From NCBI GenBank assembly GCA_013180625.2, contig SNVD02000400.1, positions 62,001 through 126,000 of the forward strand: a stretch of DNA of 64,000 nt, in the 5' to 3' direction. Shown here one piece after another: positions 53,761 through 64,000 of the stretch. A model generated the notes under the pieces. It searched no databases. It was not told the DNA's origin and saw nothing but the letters and a program-made list of their open reading frames with translations. The position numbers and the translations under genes are program-made. This stretch comes from Boswellia sacra. Taxonomy: Eukaryota; Streptophyta; Magnoliopsida; Sapindales; Burseraceae. The first letter of the stretch is position 1. Each line of letters starts with the position of its first letter.

Positions 53761-55957
53761 GAACTACTAGTGATCCTCGTGAAGATACTCTGTGAACGGG
53801 GCTTTCATCTCACCAGAGTATTTGTGATCATGACACTATGTTAAATCCTCTTTCAAGACTTAAGGAAACAAAAATAAGCCATGGGCAAGTTTGAAACATG
53901 AAGTCACCACCTAATTATTCATTTGGGAATGAATAGGGACAATTTGATCCCTCGCTTCAGGACCTAAACTACCCTTATCCTTTTGGAGATGGATTCAAGA
54001 AGTTAGGTACAAGCCATTCACCTCGCCTAGATCTAAATTTGGCCTCCACTAGGATATCCCGAATTAGAATAGCTTATCTTCTTATACAGTCCGCTTAAGT
54101 GGTTCATTTTATGTACATATTTTCAATTTTATCTTCATTAAGCACATAAGGTGATTTTCAATCAATAACAATTATATATTCATGCAAAGAAAGAGGGAAG
54201 AGAATAGAGTTATATTCTTCTTCAACCATGGGGGATAAGGGATAGGATTACAACAATTATTCTTCAACAAGTAAAGTAAATTCTACTTCTAACATTCCAA
54301 ATATAGCATTCATACCATTCATAGCATTCATTGCATATTCCTGCATATTATAAATTCAATATAAACATTCAATTCGAGACTCGATAGATAATGGATTCCT
54401 TATCACCATATGTGAGTCTATTTAATGTCCATCAAGCTTTTTTCATGGCATCATACAATCATAATTATTCAATTATACTTCTAAATATGGTAATTATTTA
54501 AAATAAAATCAATCAATTAAAATTTAATACAAAGCCATAATCTAGAATCATGACACTTTTACCCAGATTTGCTATTTTTATCATAGTAGTTCTACTTAAG
54601 CGTGGCAATTCTATCTCATTCATAGTAATCATAATAGATCACATTTCGAGCTTATTGCAATTCTAGCATTTGATTATATTCTAAATATGACAATTCTAGC
54701 CTAGCATGACATTTCTAGCCTAAGTTAGTCAATCATAACAAAACAAGGCTATTATAGCCTAACTCATTCAATCAATCAAGATAATCATGGCAATTTCAAT
54801 CAATCAAAGCAAATCTTGCCTATTCTGTACTATTTTCGTAGAATGCTTCAAAACAATCTTAAAGTCTTTCTAGCATGATTCTAATCACGTGCTCTTAAGT
54901 ATAATTCTAAGCATGCGCTTCTAAACATGATTCTAAGCATTCATAAAGAAATAAAATCCCTATTCATGTTTCTAAATAAGGAAAAGAAAGATGACTTACT
55001 TTGACAAGCATTTTCACCTTGCAAAATAGATAAAGGATTAAATAATTTTATAAAATCATAAATATGTTTCTAAGCATCAAAATAAATCTAAAATGCTCAT
55101 TCTAAGAAACATAAAACCTAGGCATGCTTAATTCTAAGAAAAAAAAAATAAGAAAAAGGAGGGAGAAGACATATCCTTTTCGAGTTTGAAGCAATAGAAT
55201 GCCTTGAAAAAGTTTAAACTGGAAAAGATTCTTTGAATTCTCAGTGTGTCTTGAAGAGGGAGAAGAGAGGATTTCAGTGTGTCTTAAAAAGTAAGGAGAT
55301 GGGTGTTTATATAGTTGAAGGCTGAGTTGAAAAAAGGAAGGAAAAAACAAAAATAGAAGGTTTTTAACGAAATTTTCTAAAAATAAGGGAAGGACAGTCG
55401 GCTAGCTGTGGGAGGACCATTGATAGGTATTCGGATAGCTAGCTGGCTATGGGTGGCTGTCCTACAATTGCCGATTAGTTGTGGTTCACCAAATCCTTCG
55501 ATTTTGCATTTTTTCAATGCAGTCCTTTTTGACCTTTAGTCGTTCAATCACGTGTAACTCTTTGAGTTTAACTCCGATTTGTAATTTGTAAAATTTTGTG
55601 AAAACTAGGCATTCGTAGCTTCATAACGGTATATAATTTATCATCATATTCCTCTTGAATTAATTTTTATGATTTTTCAAAATTATGTGTCAATTTTCAA
55701 AGCTTTTAGTCAATTTTTTCTCAACTCTCTTTTTTTTTTTGCTTTCAAGGGCATTTTGGTCATTTCTTTTCCTCTTACTTTATCATTGGGCTCTAAAAAT
55801 CAACTATTTTGTAGCTTGCCCCTTACTTTGGAGAAGTTTGTGAGACATAAAAATCGACTAAGTTTTCTAACTTCGTCTTTCCTCTTCTTATCCTGGCATC
55901 TTTGCCTTCATCTGCATTCTATCAGACTTCTAGTCAGTGCTTCCCTCCTTCAATTTC
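53761..55957 (-). other. Probable 5' leader/LTR region of E3
   Basis: AT-rich sequence with repeated ATTCTAGCATG-like and TTCTAAGCAT-like words at 54560-54960. On the minus strand a TATATAAA box (55313-55306) precedes a duplicated CAAGACACACTGA motif. Length and position suit a long Tat-type LTR, but no second copy was found to prove it. Confidence 0.4.
55306..55313 (-). promoter_or_regulatory. TATA-like box, minus strand
   Basis: TATATAAA in CAACTATATAAACACCC, upstream of the E3 gag in the right orientation for an LTR promoter. Function is inferred. Confidence 0.4.
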
Positions 55958-55970
55958 TATAAAAGAGATA

Positions 55971-56110
55971 TGCCCACTCAAGGATTGATGTGCCCACTCA
56001 AAGGCTAGTGTACCCAGTCAAGGGCTGATGTGCCCACTCAACGATTGATGTGCCTACTCAAAGGCTAGTGTACCCAGTCAAGGGCTGATGTGCCCACTCA
56101 AGGGCTAGTG
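55971..56110 (+). repeat. 20-bp tandem repeat organised in 60-bp units
   Basis: Seven consecutive 20-bp units of the form TGTGCCCACTCAAGGGCTGA. Every third unit carries the same variants (GATTGATG, GGCTAGTGTACCCAG, GGGCTGATG), giving an exact 60-bp higher-order period at 55981 and 56041. A TATAAAA lies just upstream at 55958. Confidence 0.92.
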
Positions 56111-57254
56111 TGTATCCTTCTAATGCATGCAATGCACTTCTTCAAGTGCGAACAATGTGCATTCTTCTAGTATGGACAAATGCATCCTTCAATGCATGAT
56201 GTTCACTCTTCTAGTGTCGATAGGTGCATCCTTATGACGCATAATGTGCACTCTTCTAGTGCAAACAAATGCATCTTTCTAATGCATGAAGTGCATCCTT
56301 ACGATGTTAAGATAAAACACTCTTTAGTGCACCTACTTCCTGGGGTTTGTTAGTACTCTTTAGTGAGCCTATTCTAAATGCTTAAAAAACTCTTAAGTGT
56401 ACCTACTTCTTAGGGTTTGTTAGCAATCTTCAATACACTTATTCTAATAGCTTAAAACACTCTTAAATGCAAATACTTCTTAGGGTTTTCAACATTCTTC
56501 AGTGAGCTTCTTCTTAGGGGTTATGCCTATTCTAAGGGCTTCAAACACTGTTACATGGACCTACTTCTTAGTGTTTTTAATACTCTTCGGTGCATCTCTT
56601 CTTAGGGTTTTTCTTATTCTAAGGGCTTAAAATACTCTTAAGTGTACCTACTTCCTCGGGTTTCTTCTAATGCATGCCTACTAGGAAAACATCTATCATG
56701 CATTGCTTCGCGGTCTTTAGGCCTTTTCATTCTTCATGCCTTCGACCGAGTATTCTTCATTCTTCTTTGACCTCTTAAGACTTTGCATTCGTTGGGTGTC
56801 ATGCCTTTCTTCTGAGTATTCTTACTTTTAACCTTTATTTCTTCTAGTCCACAGGGGGAAAATTCTTGATTCGCTATGTTTTAGCATTCTTTGCTCTTGA
56901 TCTCTTCAGACTTTACATTTGTAAGACCCTTCACTGAGGAATCTTATATCATGTTATTGATTCTTGGACTTACAAGGGATCTTTCCATTGTTCTTGTAAA
57001 TTCTTGCAAAATGTCAAACATTTCTTGATGATTTAAAATCAATTCAAAATTTACCTTGTTTGGTGTGCTCTTCAATAAACTGCTTTCTAGTCTTTGGAGG
57101 AATTCTTCCATGTGATTCTAGTTGAAGATTTCATTGATTGATGTTACTTAACTTTCTTTGTGAGTTGCTAAACTATTGCCATGGTCAAGTGCTTGTCACT
57201 GGTACATTCGAAAATTCTTTTGGTATCTAAAGGACGATGTAGAGTTTTTCTTCT
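56111..57254 (+). repeat. Degenerate repeats, no gene
   Basis: 56130-56300 alternates TGCACTCTTCTAGTGC- and GCATCCTTCAATGCATGA-like words. 56310-56660 repeats a looser block with ACTCTTAAGTGTACCTACTT and CTTAGGGTTT. Several units are locally palindromic (AATGCATT, AGTGCACT). The stretch to 57254 is plain AT-rich DNA. Confidence 0.6.
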
Positions 57255-57460
57255 CTTTTCTTGAATTTTTCTTTCCTCTCTTTTAATTTTTTCTCTTTCT
57301 TTTCCTCTTTCTCTCTCTTTCTTCTTTTCTTTTTTTATCTCCCTTCTTTTCTTTTCTTTCTTTTTTCTCTTTCCCTCTCTTCTTTCTTTTCTTTTTCTCT
57401 CTTCTTTTCTTTTCTTTTTCTCTTTTTTTTCTTTTCTTTCATTTTCTCTTTGGTTTTTAC
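57255..57460 (+). repeat. Polypyrimidine tract
   Basis: About 200 bp of almost pure C/T (TTTCTTTTCTC-type words). The ORF over it encodes only Phe, Ser and Leu. Confidence 0.95.
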
Positions 57461-57630
57461 CTTTTTGTCCTTCATTAAAGGGATAGTTTGCTGGTTGTGG
57501 GAGGACCTTTGGCTGACAATTTGACTATTGGCTGGTGGTCAGTCGACAACCGCCCAGCGCCATTTCTTCGTTTCTTACCCGACTTGCTTCCGGTTTTCTC
57601 CTATTAGTTTGCCTCGACTTTATCTTTCTA

Positions 57631-58785
57631 ATGGTGAGTCATCCAGTCCATCTTGACTTGAATGAGAGAGATCTAATATGGAGATCGAGTTCAGGAGCCT
57701 TCCGAGAGACCAAGAGGTGCCTGTTGTGTAGGGATATGGATTCCCACGTGATTAACCAGGTATGTATTCTTTTTCATTCTTACTTTTCCATTTTCTAGCA
57801 ATTTTCTAGGCATGCATTCATGTAGAGACTTCAATTTCTTACTTTATGACTTCCATGAGACAAGATGTGTGGGACATTTTCTAGAGCCCACAGTTGGTGC
57901 CTAAAGATAGAGAATGAGGCTGTTAGGAATAGGATTGATGCTACAGGCTTCTATGAGTTTATCACTTCTCTTCCACATGCCTATCGGCACACTGATCATC
58001 GAGCACTAGCTGCTTTCTATGAGAGGTGGATGAACATGACTCACACTTGTTATCTTTTTATTGGTGAAATAAGTGTCATGCCATTCAATATTGCTGCTTT
58101 GACTGACCTTCCATGTGGTGGGGAGGTTATACCTTTTGATGCTTGCATTACAAATTTGAGAGATCAAAGAGATCTAGTTTGTTAGATTCTTGGATGTGAT
58201 GTGAAGATCAAGAACAGCATCGCCATTCGGTACAATGCGTTGTTCGAATATTGGAAGAGAAGATCAGATCTAACTTCAATCAAGGCAGATCAGTATGTGC
58301 GAAGCTTCATCATGTATGTTTGGCTCAACGCTTTTTGCCAATGCATTAAACACTACCTTCTTGACTTTGCTTCTTGCCTTTCAAGATCTTGACTGAGTGA
58401 GGACCTTTGACTCGGGCGTGTTGCTCTTATCTAGTTGTACTTTGGTTTAGACTGTGCTTGTCGAGGTGTTACTGTGATTACCAATTTTACTCTATTACTT
58501 GAGGTAATTTATTTTCTTTTTACACCTTTGTGTTTTGTTTATATCAATTCCATTTGTGATTCTGCCTTATTGATAATAGATGTGGCCTTACGAGTTAGGC
58601 ATACTACCTTTCCTACTTCTTGCTTGTCAGGACTTTTATTTCATGATATGAAGAGGTGGGCTACACGTCGTACAAAGCTTGAGAGATCTCATGAGCTAGA
58701 TTTCTTTCATGATTACATCCACACGATGACTTGGGATAAGGTAAAAGACATTGCAGTCAATATTACATTGTTATTTATATCATAA
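57631..58785 (+). pseudogene. Plant mobile domain (PMD, MAIN-like) protein, decayed
   Basis: The ATG at 57631 opens MVSHPVHLDLNERDLIWRSS and reaches HVINQ at a GTATGT donor (57760). The next exon, around 57865, reads RNRIDATGFYEFITSLPHAY, ALAAFYERWMNMTHTCYLF and ISVMPFNIAALTDLPCGGEV. The pattern of ERW..THT, a MP..D/N.A.LT.L..GG motif and spacing fits the PMD superfamily, found in MAIN/MAIL1 and in many plant transposons. A TAG at 58183-58185 interrupts the frame, which then continues NALFEYWKRRSDLTSIKADQ. Further exons may extend to about 59800. It is probably transposon-borne. Orientation is opposite to E3. Confidence 0.7.
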
Positions 58786-60819
58786 TCTCACAACACTTTT
58801 GTTCTTTGCATATTCGTTTTGAGTGGTAGGGTACCCTTAAGAACCGGTTAGCCACTATGAGGGTCACCGCTCCATTTATCAACTACCAATGCTTCTTCCA
58901 TGCATTGACAACATGATACGGTATCTAGGTAATTGAGTTCAGGATTGGTTCAGAGGTCCAGACCATTGTTAGATTCCTTCTTATCTACCTGTCCTAATGA
59001 TAGATTCCGTTGACTTGGCTATAGACCCAAAGGTGACCGTCTACATTGCTAGGATTCACTTGAGTGAAATCGAGTTTCCCATGGCAATAGTTTCTTATGT
59101 TGAGTGGGCTCAAGTCACATTGCTATATACTAGGCTAGGTTGACCTACTGATGAGGTTCCTCTTCCCCCTACTAGTGTTGTTTGTGACTCTTCCAGCTAT
59201 GTTGGTAGCTTTTCTACTTGTTGTGGGAAGAGATCGATGGTTTCTTCCTCTAGTACTAACACATCTGCCTCTTTTGCTATTGCTACTGAGCAGCTACATC
59301 TACCTCCAGCCCTTACAGTTGCTCCAACTATTCCAGCTCGTGATGTGATTGACGACCTCCAGGCGTACCCCAGTAATGTAGTCTAAACGTGGGATGTTAA
59401 AGGGCATATCAATAGCCATATGATTCTTAAGGATCTGACTATGCCTCTTCCTTTCATTTCCCATGAAGCTGCTATGGTAAGTCTTCTAACTATGTATTCT
59501 TCAAGTTTCCTATTATTCTTTGAATATCTATTTAGTCATAAAAATGCAATGCAATGTAGGTACGATGATCTTCCATGGAATTTGTCTCTTGGATGCAAGC
59601 TGCTTCCCATGGGCATGTCTTACAGATGTCTCACTAGTATCAGGTAAAGCAATATTCCATGCTTTATGTATGCATAATTTCTATCTTAATTGTTTTTCTA
59701 ACTATATGCTCCTTGCTTATATAAGATGAGTCGTCAAGAGAATACTCGTTCGGAGCGAGATATTGAGCACATTTAGGCCCAGGTTGCTACTTTTTTTATT
59801 GTTGATGATGGTGATGGTGATAGTGAGGACTGTCATCATTAGCCTTCTCACTCATGTTCATTTCTTTTTACATTGTTCATTTAGCTTTCACGTATGAATT
59901 TCAATGTTTCAACAATCGGTTGTATGAACAAGTTCTAAAGACTCAATGAAAATTCTTCTATCTTTAGTTTTGTACACAACTTCTTAAACTGTGTGTATTT
60001 TGATCAATTTACATTCAAATTTATTCAAATTTGTTTCTACATCTGAACAAACTTACAAAATCTAAAAGTCGTGTGCTCGAAATCAATTGTCAATACACAA
60101 ATTAGAAGTAAAAAATGCCTGAAAGAAAGCATCAGAGAGCCTTTCACCCTAACCATTGTTGGCTAGCTATTGGACCGTCGGTCGATTGTCCTACCACAAT
60201 CAGTCGATAGCGGGATAGCCAACCAACAGTCCATCCACTGGTTACCATTGTTTCCTCTTCCTCTTTCCTTTTTTTGCGTCGTTTGTTGCACTATTTAAGT
60301 GTTGCTTCTCTTGTGCTTCTCTCCAGACTTTTCAACACTTCCTCTCTCATTTTTTGAGTTTTCTTTCGTGCTCCTCATTGCCTCTTCGTGCTTTTCAACA
60401 AGTTTGAGACCTCTCTCAAAAACCTTTAGCCTCTCTTGAGGCTTCTAAAAGATGATGACTGGAAGCGGCTAAACATCCTGCAAAACAAAACAAAGTTAAA
60501 TTGACAAACCTGTCAAACAACACTCAACCAAAGCATGATCAAAATTAAAAAAATATTAAGAAAAATATCAAACAAATTAGCTATGCAGATAAAAACATAA
60601 AACACAGTAAAATAAATCCTACAAAATCAAAATAATAAATGAAAAACATAAAAAAACATAAGGCATAAAGTCGTTCAAATTCAAATATAAAACTCCCCCT
60701 AAATAACTACCCTTGAAGTCAAGTGAAATCAATTTAAACTAGAATATCATAACAGAATCAGAAACTTCTTCTCCCCCTTGATTTCACAGCAAGTTCCAAA
60801 AAAATAAACAGAAAGCACA
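58786..60819. other. PMD downstream region and spacer
   Basis: Plus-strand text such as MSRQENTRSERDIEH near 59730 may be the C-terminal exon of the PMD gene. Around 60150-60240 lies a self-similar GGCTAGCTATTGGACCG / CAGTCGATAGCGGGATAGCC stretch that resembles segments at about 55390 and 57490. No other gene is seen. Confidence 0.4.
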
Positions 60820-61077
60820 TTAACGAAGGCGGGCAAACTCACAAACGGGAGTTGAAGACGAACTGCCAAGTTGTTTCTTGATCCTACCAGTCTTAGTCTT
60901 GAACCTTTTGCCAGTGGTGCAAGGTGTAGGCTGTTCAGAAAATAGATGAGTGGCCTGTTCGCCAGTTATATCAGAGGAAGTAGTAGTGACCTCTGTCACA
61001 ATCTTGTAGATTTCCTTGTCAAGTCTGTTTACACTGGTTTTAGTTGGCTGCGACTTAGAATTTAAGTCTGTTGTTGG
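60820..61077 (-). other. Unrecognised minus-strand coding-like segment
   Basis: The minus-strand frame reads LNSKSQPTKTSVNRLDKEI and ends KRFKTKTGRIKKQLGSSSS, then TPVCEFARLR and stop at 60820. It is basic and serine-rich. GGGGGAG motifs on the minus strand nearby (about 60695 and 60775) resemble the purine-rich tail of copia elements. It may be part of the copia element to the right. Confidence 0.3.
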
Positions 61078-61610
61078 TAGTTACTAATATGGTTTTAGTC
61101 TACGTATTGACAATGATATACTTGGTCTATGGAACTTGCTTCATATATTATTACATGGATGTCATTGATATAAAGTGTTTTTGGACTTATTGAAGTGCAA
61201 TTTAATTTTTAGTTTACATTGAATTTATAAATAAATTTCAAATACAGGAATATTGCATAAATTAAATTAAAAACTCATATTTGTACGAAAATAAATTTAA
61301 ATCTTGTGATAGAAAATACTAATCATAAATTTTGTCATGAACATCTGAAAAAAAATCATTTTTTCCACCAAAAAATTCAAATTTAAAACAAATCAATTTT
61401 CCCGCCAAAAAAATCAATGGAATTTATTTAAAAAATTAATTTTTTAGTGTGATGAATGTATGACCTATAAAAATTATCATAAAGGGCATGATGGATTTTT
61501 TCTCTATCATGAATGAGTGACAGTGACATAGATGATTGATAGATTTTCTATCATTCACTCCTATTTATGATTATTTATTTCTGTCATCTATTGCCATTTT
61601 TCTTGTAGTC
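61078..61610 (+). mobile_element. Possible right end of a CACTA-type element
   Basis: ATTTTTCTTGTAGT ends at 61609 and mirrors the CACTA terminus (ACTACAAGAAAAAT), with one final base changed. Just inside it are subterminal repeats TCTATCATGAATGAGTGACA and GATAGATTTTCTATCATTCA. No left end was found; the element is probably truncated. It sits exactly where the copia gag frame breaks off. Confidence 0.5.
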
Positions 61611-61619
61611 ACTTAGCTA

Positions 61620-62808
61620 TTCACCATAGAGTGCATTATAAGTTTCTTGCAGCTCTTCATAGTATTCTGGATCATCTTCTGTATTTGAATGTTCATCATT
61701 AGTTATGCATTTTTTTGTTGTGCTGGACATAACAACTTTTCCTTTATCAGCTACAGATGTTGTAAATGCAACAAAATTACTCATGCATTCTTGATCTTCT
61801 AAATCAATTTCTGAGTCATTACTCCAAGTAGCTGTTAAGCCTTTGTTCTTCTTTTTCAGATTAGCACATTCAGATTGAATATATCCATAACCAGAACACT
61901 CATAGCATTGAATTTGTCCTTTCTTGTCAAGTTGCTTTGAATTTCTTTGTCATTCTTCTTTTTGAATTTCCTAAACTTGTCTTCATTTAAGTTTGATGAC
62001 TTTCCTTGATTCTTTTTCCTAAAATTCTTTTTCATGAACTTGACATAATTTTTTGTTAAAAAAGTAATCTGTTTAGAATTGTTTCATCAAGGTCATCATT
62101 ACTTTTATCATCAGATTTTTCAGTTTTAACATTGAATGCAATACCCTTTCCTTTTTGCTTCCTAACAATATGATTAATCTCAAAGTTTTGAAGAATGCCA
62201 ATCAGTTCATCAACTCTCATCTCATCAGTGTTTTTAACTTCCTCAATGATTGAAATTTTGGGCTGAAATTTATCTAGGACAGATCTAATTATTTTGCTAA
62301 CAATTTCTGCATCAGTAAAAGTCATGCCAAGCATGTTTGCAGAATTGGTGCTGTGACACAACTTATAATAAAAATCAGAAATCGACTCATCTTCATGCAT
62401 CATTAGGTTCTCAAATTATGAATTTAATCTCATCAATTTAGATCTTTTAACCGAAGTTATACCTTCATGCTTTACCTCAAGAATGTCCCAAGCTTCTTTA
62501 GCCATTTTGCACCTTGAAATCTATCCAAAGTTGTTTAAGTCCACATCCGCAAAAATCGCATTAAGAGCCTTTGAGTTCCAGCTTGAACATCGGTATTCTT
62601 CATCAGTCCATTCCTCCTCAGGTTTGGGTTTTGAATCGCTAAAAGCATTCAATCTTGTTCATGCTGTCCATCCTTTAAGTACATCAGTCCATGCCCTGTC
62701 CTCAAGAGATTGGATATATATTATCATTCTTACTTTCCATTTTGAATAATTAGCATCATCAAGAATAAGTGGTTGTGTTTCGGATCCTCTATTACAAATA
62801 AACTCCAT
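61620..62808 (-). pseudogene. Ty1/copia gag
   Basis: The minus-strand ATG at 62808 opens MEFICNRGSETQPLILDDAN followed by YSKWKVRM. The capsid-like middle reads AKEAWDILEVKHEGITSVKR, then MMHEDESISDFYYKLC and DEMRVDELIGILQNFEIN. The zinc knuckle near 61870-61910 reads CYECSGYGYIQSEC, where the expected histidine is tyrosine. Three nonsense codons and a frameshift are visible. It breaks off at the CACTA-like end near 61610, so protease and pol are absent. Confidence 0.88.
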
Positions 62809-62856
62809 TCCTCCAATTCAACATGATCTTTCTCCACTTGTATGTCAGTGGACCTG

Positions 62857-62869
62857 CTCTGATACCAAT
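62857..62869 (-). promoter_or_regulatory. Primer-binding site (initiator tRNA-Met type) of the copia element
   Basis: On the minus strand, TGGTATCAGAGC follows the LTR end CTCACAAT. Confidence 0.9.
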
Positions 62870-63369
62870 TGTGAGATCTGGAAGTATGGAGTTATATGCA
62901 ATATAACAGTAAACTGTAAAGTAAAATGGCACAAGAGGATTTTACGTGGTTCGGTTATAAATCCTACATCCACGGATAAAATTTAGAGCTGTAATTCACT
63001 AAGTTCTTGTTTGCACAATATTTAGGATCGTTTATAGTGTTTGCTCACTCTCACACACTGACATAATCTTTGTAAAACAAAATCCGGTCAAGATCTTGAA
63101 CTCTAGTGACATTGCCCACTCTCTGTCGCTGACAACTTAACAATACTTTATTAAGTAAAACATAACCACAATGGCTGACACTGAATTACACAAATACTCT
63201 ACTCACAAGTTCTCTCAAGTGTATGCTAACTTAGACAGACCTAATTGAAATTTATGCACGATCACAATCTCTCATACATGAATAAAACAGTCATAAAACA
63301 AAACCAAAGAAGCATTCCAATCTTACGTTGAAACTCTCTTCTTAATTCTTGAAATGCCGTAACATACAC
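62870..63369 (-). repeat. 5' LTR of the copia element
   Basis: It begins TGTGAGATCTGG on the plus strand, directly against the PBS. It contains TTTTACGTGGTTCGG and CTACATCCACGG, frequent in copia LTRs. The outer end is near CCGTAACA at 63361-63369, not proven because no second LTR is in the window. Confidence 0.7.
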
Positions 63370-63376
63370 ACACTAC

Positions 63377-64000
63377 CACTACAAGAAAAATGATCATATT
63401 TGGCGGTCTTTGACCGTCAAATATGTATATATTTGGCGCTCTTAAAAACGCCACCAATGGCACCGCCAAATATAGTCAATTTGACTATATTTGGCGGTCA
63501 GTCAAAGTGCCAAATATGCATCTGACTATACTTGGCATTTTTTAACCGCCAAATATAGTATGTTTAAAAATTAAAAAAAATATATACTTGGCGGTTTTTG
63601 GCCGCCAAGTATAGTAGTTTCAAAAATTAAAAAAAAATATATACTTGGCAGTTTTTAAAAACTCAAGTATTTAAAAAAAATTTATATATATATATATATC
63701 AATTTGGATTGATCTGATTATAACCTAAAAAGTTTTTGAATCAAAAAGTTTCTCCAAATTTCCTTTTATATCTCAGCACATTTTGGCATCATACATCATT
63801 ACAACTCCAAGCAGTAATAATAGCAGTAATGTCTTAAAGTAACAAAATCAAAAGTTTTACATAAAACTTAATTAGAAAGTCTAAATGGATAAAACTTAGG
63901 CTTGCCCTTACGACCATATTTGAGAAGTTGAGCACCCTTCTTCAAAGCAATTAATCCCTACGAAATTCAGAAAAGAGATTGGGAAACCTTATAACTATAG
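63377..64000 (+). mobile_element. CACTA (En/Spm) element, left end, continues beyond the window
   Basis: It starts CACTACAAGAAAAATGATCA and carries palindromic subterminal repeats: TTTGGCGGTCTTTGACCG, TTTGGCGCTCTTAAAAACGC, GACTATATTTGGCGG and TACTTGGCGG + TTTTTGG + CCGCCAAGTA. It matches the family at 2820 over about 300 bp and keeps the uninterrupted site where the solo LTR inserted in that copy. No coding is visible before the window ends. Confidence 0.85.

Noticed and set aside
57261..57524. Membrane-protein-like ORF rich in Phe, Ser and Leu
   Set aside because: It is the direct translation of a 200-bp polypyrimidine tract, not a gene.
1..64000. tRNA, rRNA or microRNA genes
   Set aside because: No cloverleaf with A/B boxes, no ribosomal core sequence and no convincing miRNA foldback was seen; the tRNA-like strings are primer-binding sites of retrotransposons.

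Overview
This is a eukaryotic window, almost certainly from the nuclear genome of a eudicot plant. It is AT-rich and intron-containing, and it is filled with plant-type transposable elements: Athila/Tat-type, chromodomain and Ty1/copia LTR retrotransposons, CACTA (En/Spm) and hAT DNA elements, and MITE-like units. No intact cellular gene is visible. What remains of host genes is mostly captured fragments or pseudogenes inside mobile DNA.

Layout, 1-19 kb. A degenerate LTR-like block, probably carrying a nested MITE, occupies about 1.1-2.4 kb. A CACTA terminus starts at 2820. A solo LTR (2885-4806, TG..CA, 5-bp target duplication ATATA) has inserted into its subterminal palindromes. From 6.0 to 7.7 kb lies a chimera of four unrelated host gene fragments, all on the minus strand and keeping splice sites: a JMJ25-like JmjC-family segment, LSM6 (3' part duplicated in tandem), RPS11 and a PPR gene. 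At 7689 this region is cut by an Athila/Tat-lineage array with three 1411-bp LTRs (7689-9099, 9900-11310, 17603-19013). Its internal region keeps gag/protease remnants, has lost reverse transcriptase and integrase, and carries an intronless, decayed copy of LOG (the cytokinin-activating LONELY GUY enzyme).

Layout, 19-42 kb. Two related chromoviruses lie on the minus strand. The first (19014-22662) is truncated, lacks most of its RT, and holds an hAT element with an 8-bp target duplication. A less repetitive stretch (22.7-25.9 kb) carries a CCT-domain exon. The second chromovirus (25916-40316) has both LTRs and is split by about 9.3 kb of foreign DNA. That insert contains hairpin-forming subterminal repeats, a nearly complete seven-exon En/Spm-type transposon gene and about 5.7 kb of unassigned AT-rich sequence. 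A second copy of the hAT family follows (40546-41333).

Layout, 42-64 kb. A Tat-like gag-pol relic on the minus strand (about 49.6-53.8 kb) is flanked on both sides by plus-strand, intron-containing transposon-derived ORFs: a Transposase_28-like gene at 45.5-47.9 kb and a plant-mobile-domain pseudogene at 57.6-58.8 kb. Next come tandem repeats, a polypyrimidine tract, a minus-strand Ty1/copia gag with PBS and LTR (61.6-63.4 kb), and a second CACTA terminus of the 2820 family at 63377, running out of the window.

The pattern is nested insertion in heterochromatin-like DNA. The most unusual features are the two gene-capture events: a DNA-level, intron-bearing four-gene chimera next to a CACTA end, and an apparently RNA-level capture of LOG by an LTR element. 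All family assignments come from reading translated motifs and repeat boundaries by eye; no database search was possible.
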